From Planctomycetaceae bacterium (lineage in GTDB: Bacteria > Planctomycetota > Planctomycetia > Pirellulales > Thermoguttaceae), in assembly GCA_031254675.1 (NCBI GenBank), contig JAIRTV010000145.1, positions 1 to 6,641 on the forward strand: DNA of 6,641 bases. The letters are read 5' to 3'. Numbering within the stretch: position 1 is the stretch's first letter; each line of letters opens with the position of its first letter. The notes beneath the pieces were generated by a model. That model had not been told where the DNA came from. It did no database searches and worked only from the letters and a program-made list of their open reading frames with translations. Of the stretch, positions 6,339 through 6,641 are shown one piece after another. The position numbers and the translations under genes were made by a program.

Positions 6339-6367
6339 AAAATAATCTCCGCAAAACTTTATGTCAA
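6339..6367 (-). promoter_or_regulatory. Sigma-70-type promoter of the prepilin gene
   Basis: On the minus strand a perfect -35 TTGACA (6362-6367) is followed by a 17-base spacer and a -10 TATTTT (6339-6344). Transcription would start near 6332 and give a leader of roughly 85 bases before the ATG at 6246. It is the best -35/-10 pair in the window. The ACAATAAA/TTTATTGT inverted repeat at 6372-6400 lies just upstream. Confidence 0.55.
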
Positions 6368-6402
6368 TACCACAATAAAAATTTTTTCGACATTTATTGT
6401 CG

Positions 6403-6421
6403 GGTTGTTAATTTAGGTAAA
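6403..6421. repeat. Direct repeat GGTTGTTNATTTAGGTAAA, first copy
   Basis: This matches 6541-6559 at 18 of 19 positions, with starts 138 bases apart. Each copy is followed by a GGTGGGCAACCTTT hairpin, which suggests a tandem duplication of a larger unit that has since diverged. Confidence 0.65.
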
Positions 6422-6429
6422 TGAGAGAG

Positions 6430-6491
6430 GCAATCTTTCTTTTCAGGTGGGCAACCTTTCGCCGAAACAAAGGTTGCCCACCCAAGATTGC
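6430..6491. repeat. GGTGGGCAACC hairpin repeat, copy 1
   Basis: GGTGGGCAACCTTT (6446-6459) and AAAGGTTGCCCACC (6469-6482) form a perfect 14-bp stem with a 9-base loop CGCCGAAAC. An outer stem pairs GCAATCTT (6430-6437) with AAGATTGC (6484-6491). This is the best-preserved copy of the family also seen at 4991-5053 and 6565-6599. Confidence 0.8.
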
Positions 6492-6522
6492 TCATTGGAG
6501 GTTTCTCTTTATAACAAAAATT

Positions 6523-6539
6523 CCCTAGCGTTCATAGGG
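6523..6539. repeat. Small hairpin between repeat copies
   Basis: CCCTA (6523-6527) and TAGGG (6535-6539) form a 5-bp stem with a 7-base loop GCGTTCA. It resembles a tRNA anticodon arm only in dimensions, as no other tRNA parts are present. It seems to be part of the repeat array. Confidence 0.4.
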
Positions 6540-6540
6540 T

Positions 6541-6559
6541 GGTTGTTCATTTAGGTAAA
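6541..6559. repeat. Direct repeat GGTTGTTNATTTAGGTAAA, second copy
   Basis: Differs from 6403-6421 only at the eighth base (C for A). The downstream hairpin begins 6 bases after this copy but 25 bases after the first (8 bases to its outer stem), so the second unit lacks the outer-stem left arm. Confidence 0.65.
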
Positions 6560-6564
6560 CCAAA

Positions 6565-6599
6565 GGTGGGCAACCTTTCGCCGAAGGGTTTTCACCCAC
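6565..6599. repeat. GGTGGGCAACC hairpin repeat, copy 2 (diverged)
   Basis: The left arm GGTGGGCAACCTTTCGCCGAA is identical to copy 1, but the right arm has changed. AACCTTT now pairs with AAGGGTT (6584-6590, one G-U pair), and GTGGG (6566-6570) pairs with CCCAC (6595-6599) across an internal loop. The hairpin fold is kept with a different right arm. Confidence 0.6.
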
Positions 6600-6605
6600 G
6601 GTTGC

Positions 6606-6621
6606 GTTGCCGTAAGGCAAC
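6606..6621. repeat. Short hairpin with GTAA tetraloop
   Basis: GTTGCC (6606-6611) and GGCAAC (6616-6621) form a perfect 6-bp stem closed by GTAA, a GNRA-type loop if transcribed on this strand. It sits directly after copy 2 and probably belongs to the same repeat array, which runs off the window. Confidence 0.5.
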
Positions 6622-6641
6622 AGTGAATTAGATTCGATTTA

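Larger units (their letters stand above)
6261..6641. other. Upstream region of the prepilin gene, no gene seen
   Basis: The part nearest the prepilin holds its leader and promoter. Beyond that, 6403 to the window end is an array of repeats and hairpins. I see no coding frame and no tRNA. Confidence 0.5.

Noticed and set aside
6215..6417. 12-nt inverted match TGTTAATTTAGG between the prepilin 5' coding DNA (6215-6226) and the direct repeat (6406-6417), suggestive of an invertible segment
   Set aside because: A 12-nt AT-rich match is expected about once by chance in a window this size, and no recombinase gene is present.
6523..6539. tRNA anticodon-arm-like stem (5-bp stem, 7-base loop)
   Set aside because: No acceptor, D or T arms can be formed around it.
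6403..6641. CRISPR array
   Set aside because: Only two imperfect repeat units with a 138-base period, internally folded, with no regular spacers and no cas genes.

Overview
The window looks like a moderately AT-rich piece of a Planctomycetota chromosome, probably from one of the lower-GC (for example gut-associated) lineages. The main reasons are a DUF1559 prepilin-like protein with the H-X9-DG C-terminal motif, a Tat-exported TIM-barrel sugar isomerase, and a secreted glycine-rich protein, all separated by long repeat-bearing intergenic spaces. The phylum call is fairly firm. Anything finer is inference.

Layout. 1-180 (+) is the 3' end of an unrecognised gene. 181-517 is a leader region without a gene. 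518-1429 (+) encodes a Tat-signal xylose-isomerase-like TIM-barrel protein. It converges on a block of minus-strand genes: a small membrane-anchored protein (1501-1815), an ApbE-type FAD:protein FMN transferase with a signal peptide (1954-2952), a secreted glycine-rich protein (3097-3954), a small BON-domain protein (4381-4665), and the DUF1559 prepilin-like gene (5069-6246). The minus-strand genes are 130-430 bases apart and most have their own ribosome binding site, so this is a series of separately expressed genes rather than a tight operon. Most products are predicted to be exported or envelope-associated, but they do not form a recognisable pathway.

The most notable point is at the 5' end of the prepilin gene. 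A well-placed ATG with a strong Shine-Dalgarno sequence and a good promoter opens a frame that runs into a perfect tract of 11 G (11 C on the + strand, 6203-6213). At this length the frame is one base short of joining the conserved FTLVELL pilin body. With 9 or 12 G it would give an intact prepilin with a Gly-Ser leader. This is the layout expected of a phase-variable (slipped-strand) contingency gene, or else of a homopolymer sequencing error.

A second notable point is a family of hairpin repeats lying on both sides of the prepilin gene (about 4991-5053, 6430-6491 and 6565-6599), with paired base changes between copies. A different dispersed repeat with the core ACACGGAATACAC lies at 1849-1866 and as a perfect 19-nt inverted repeat at 2970-3045.
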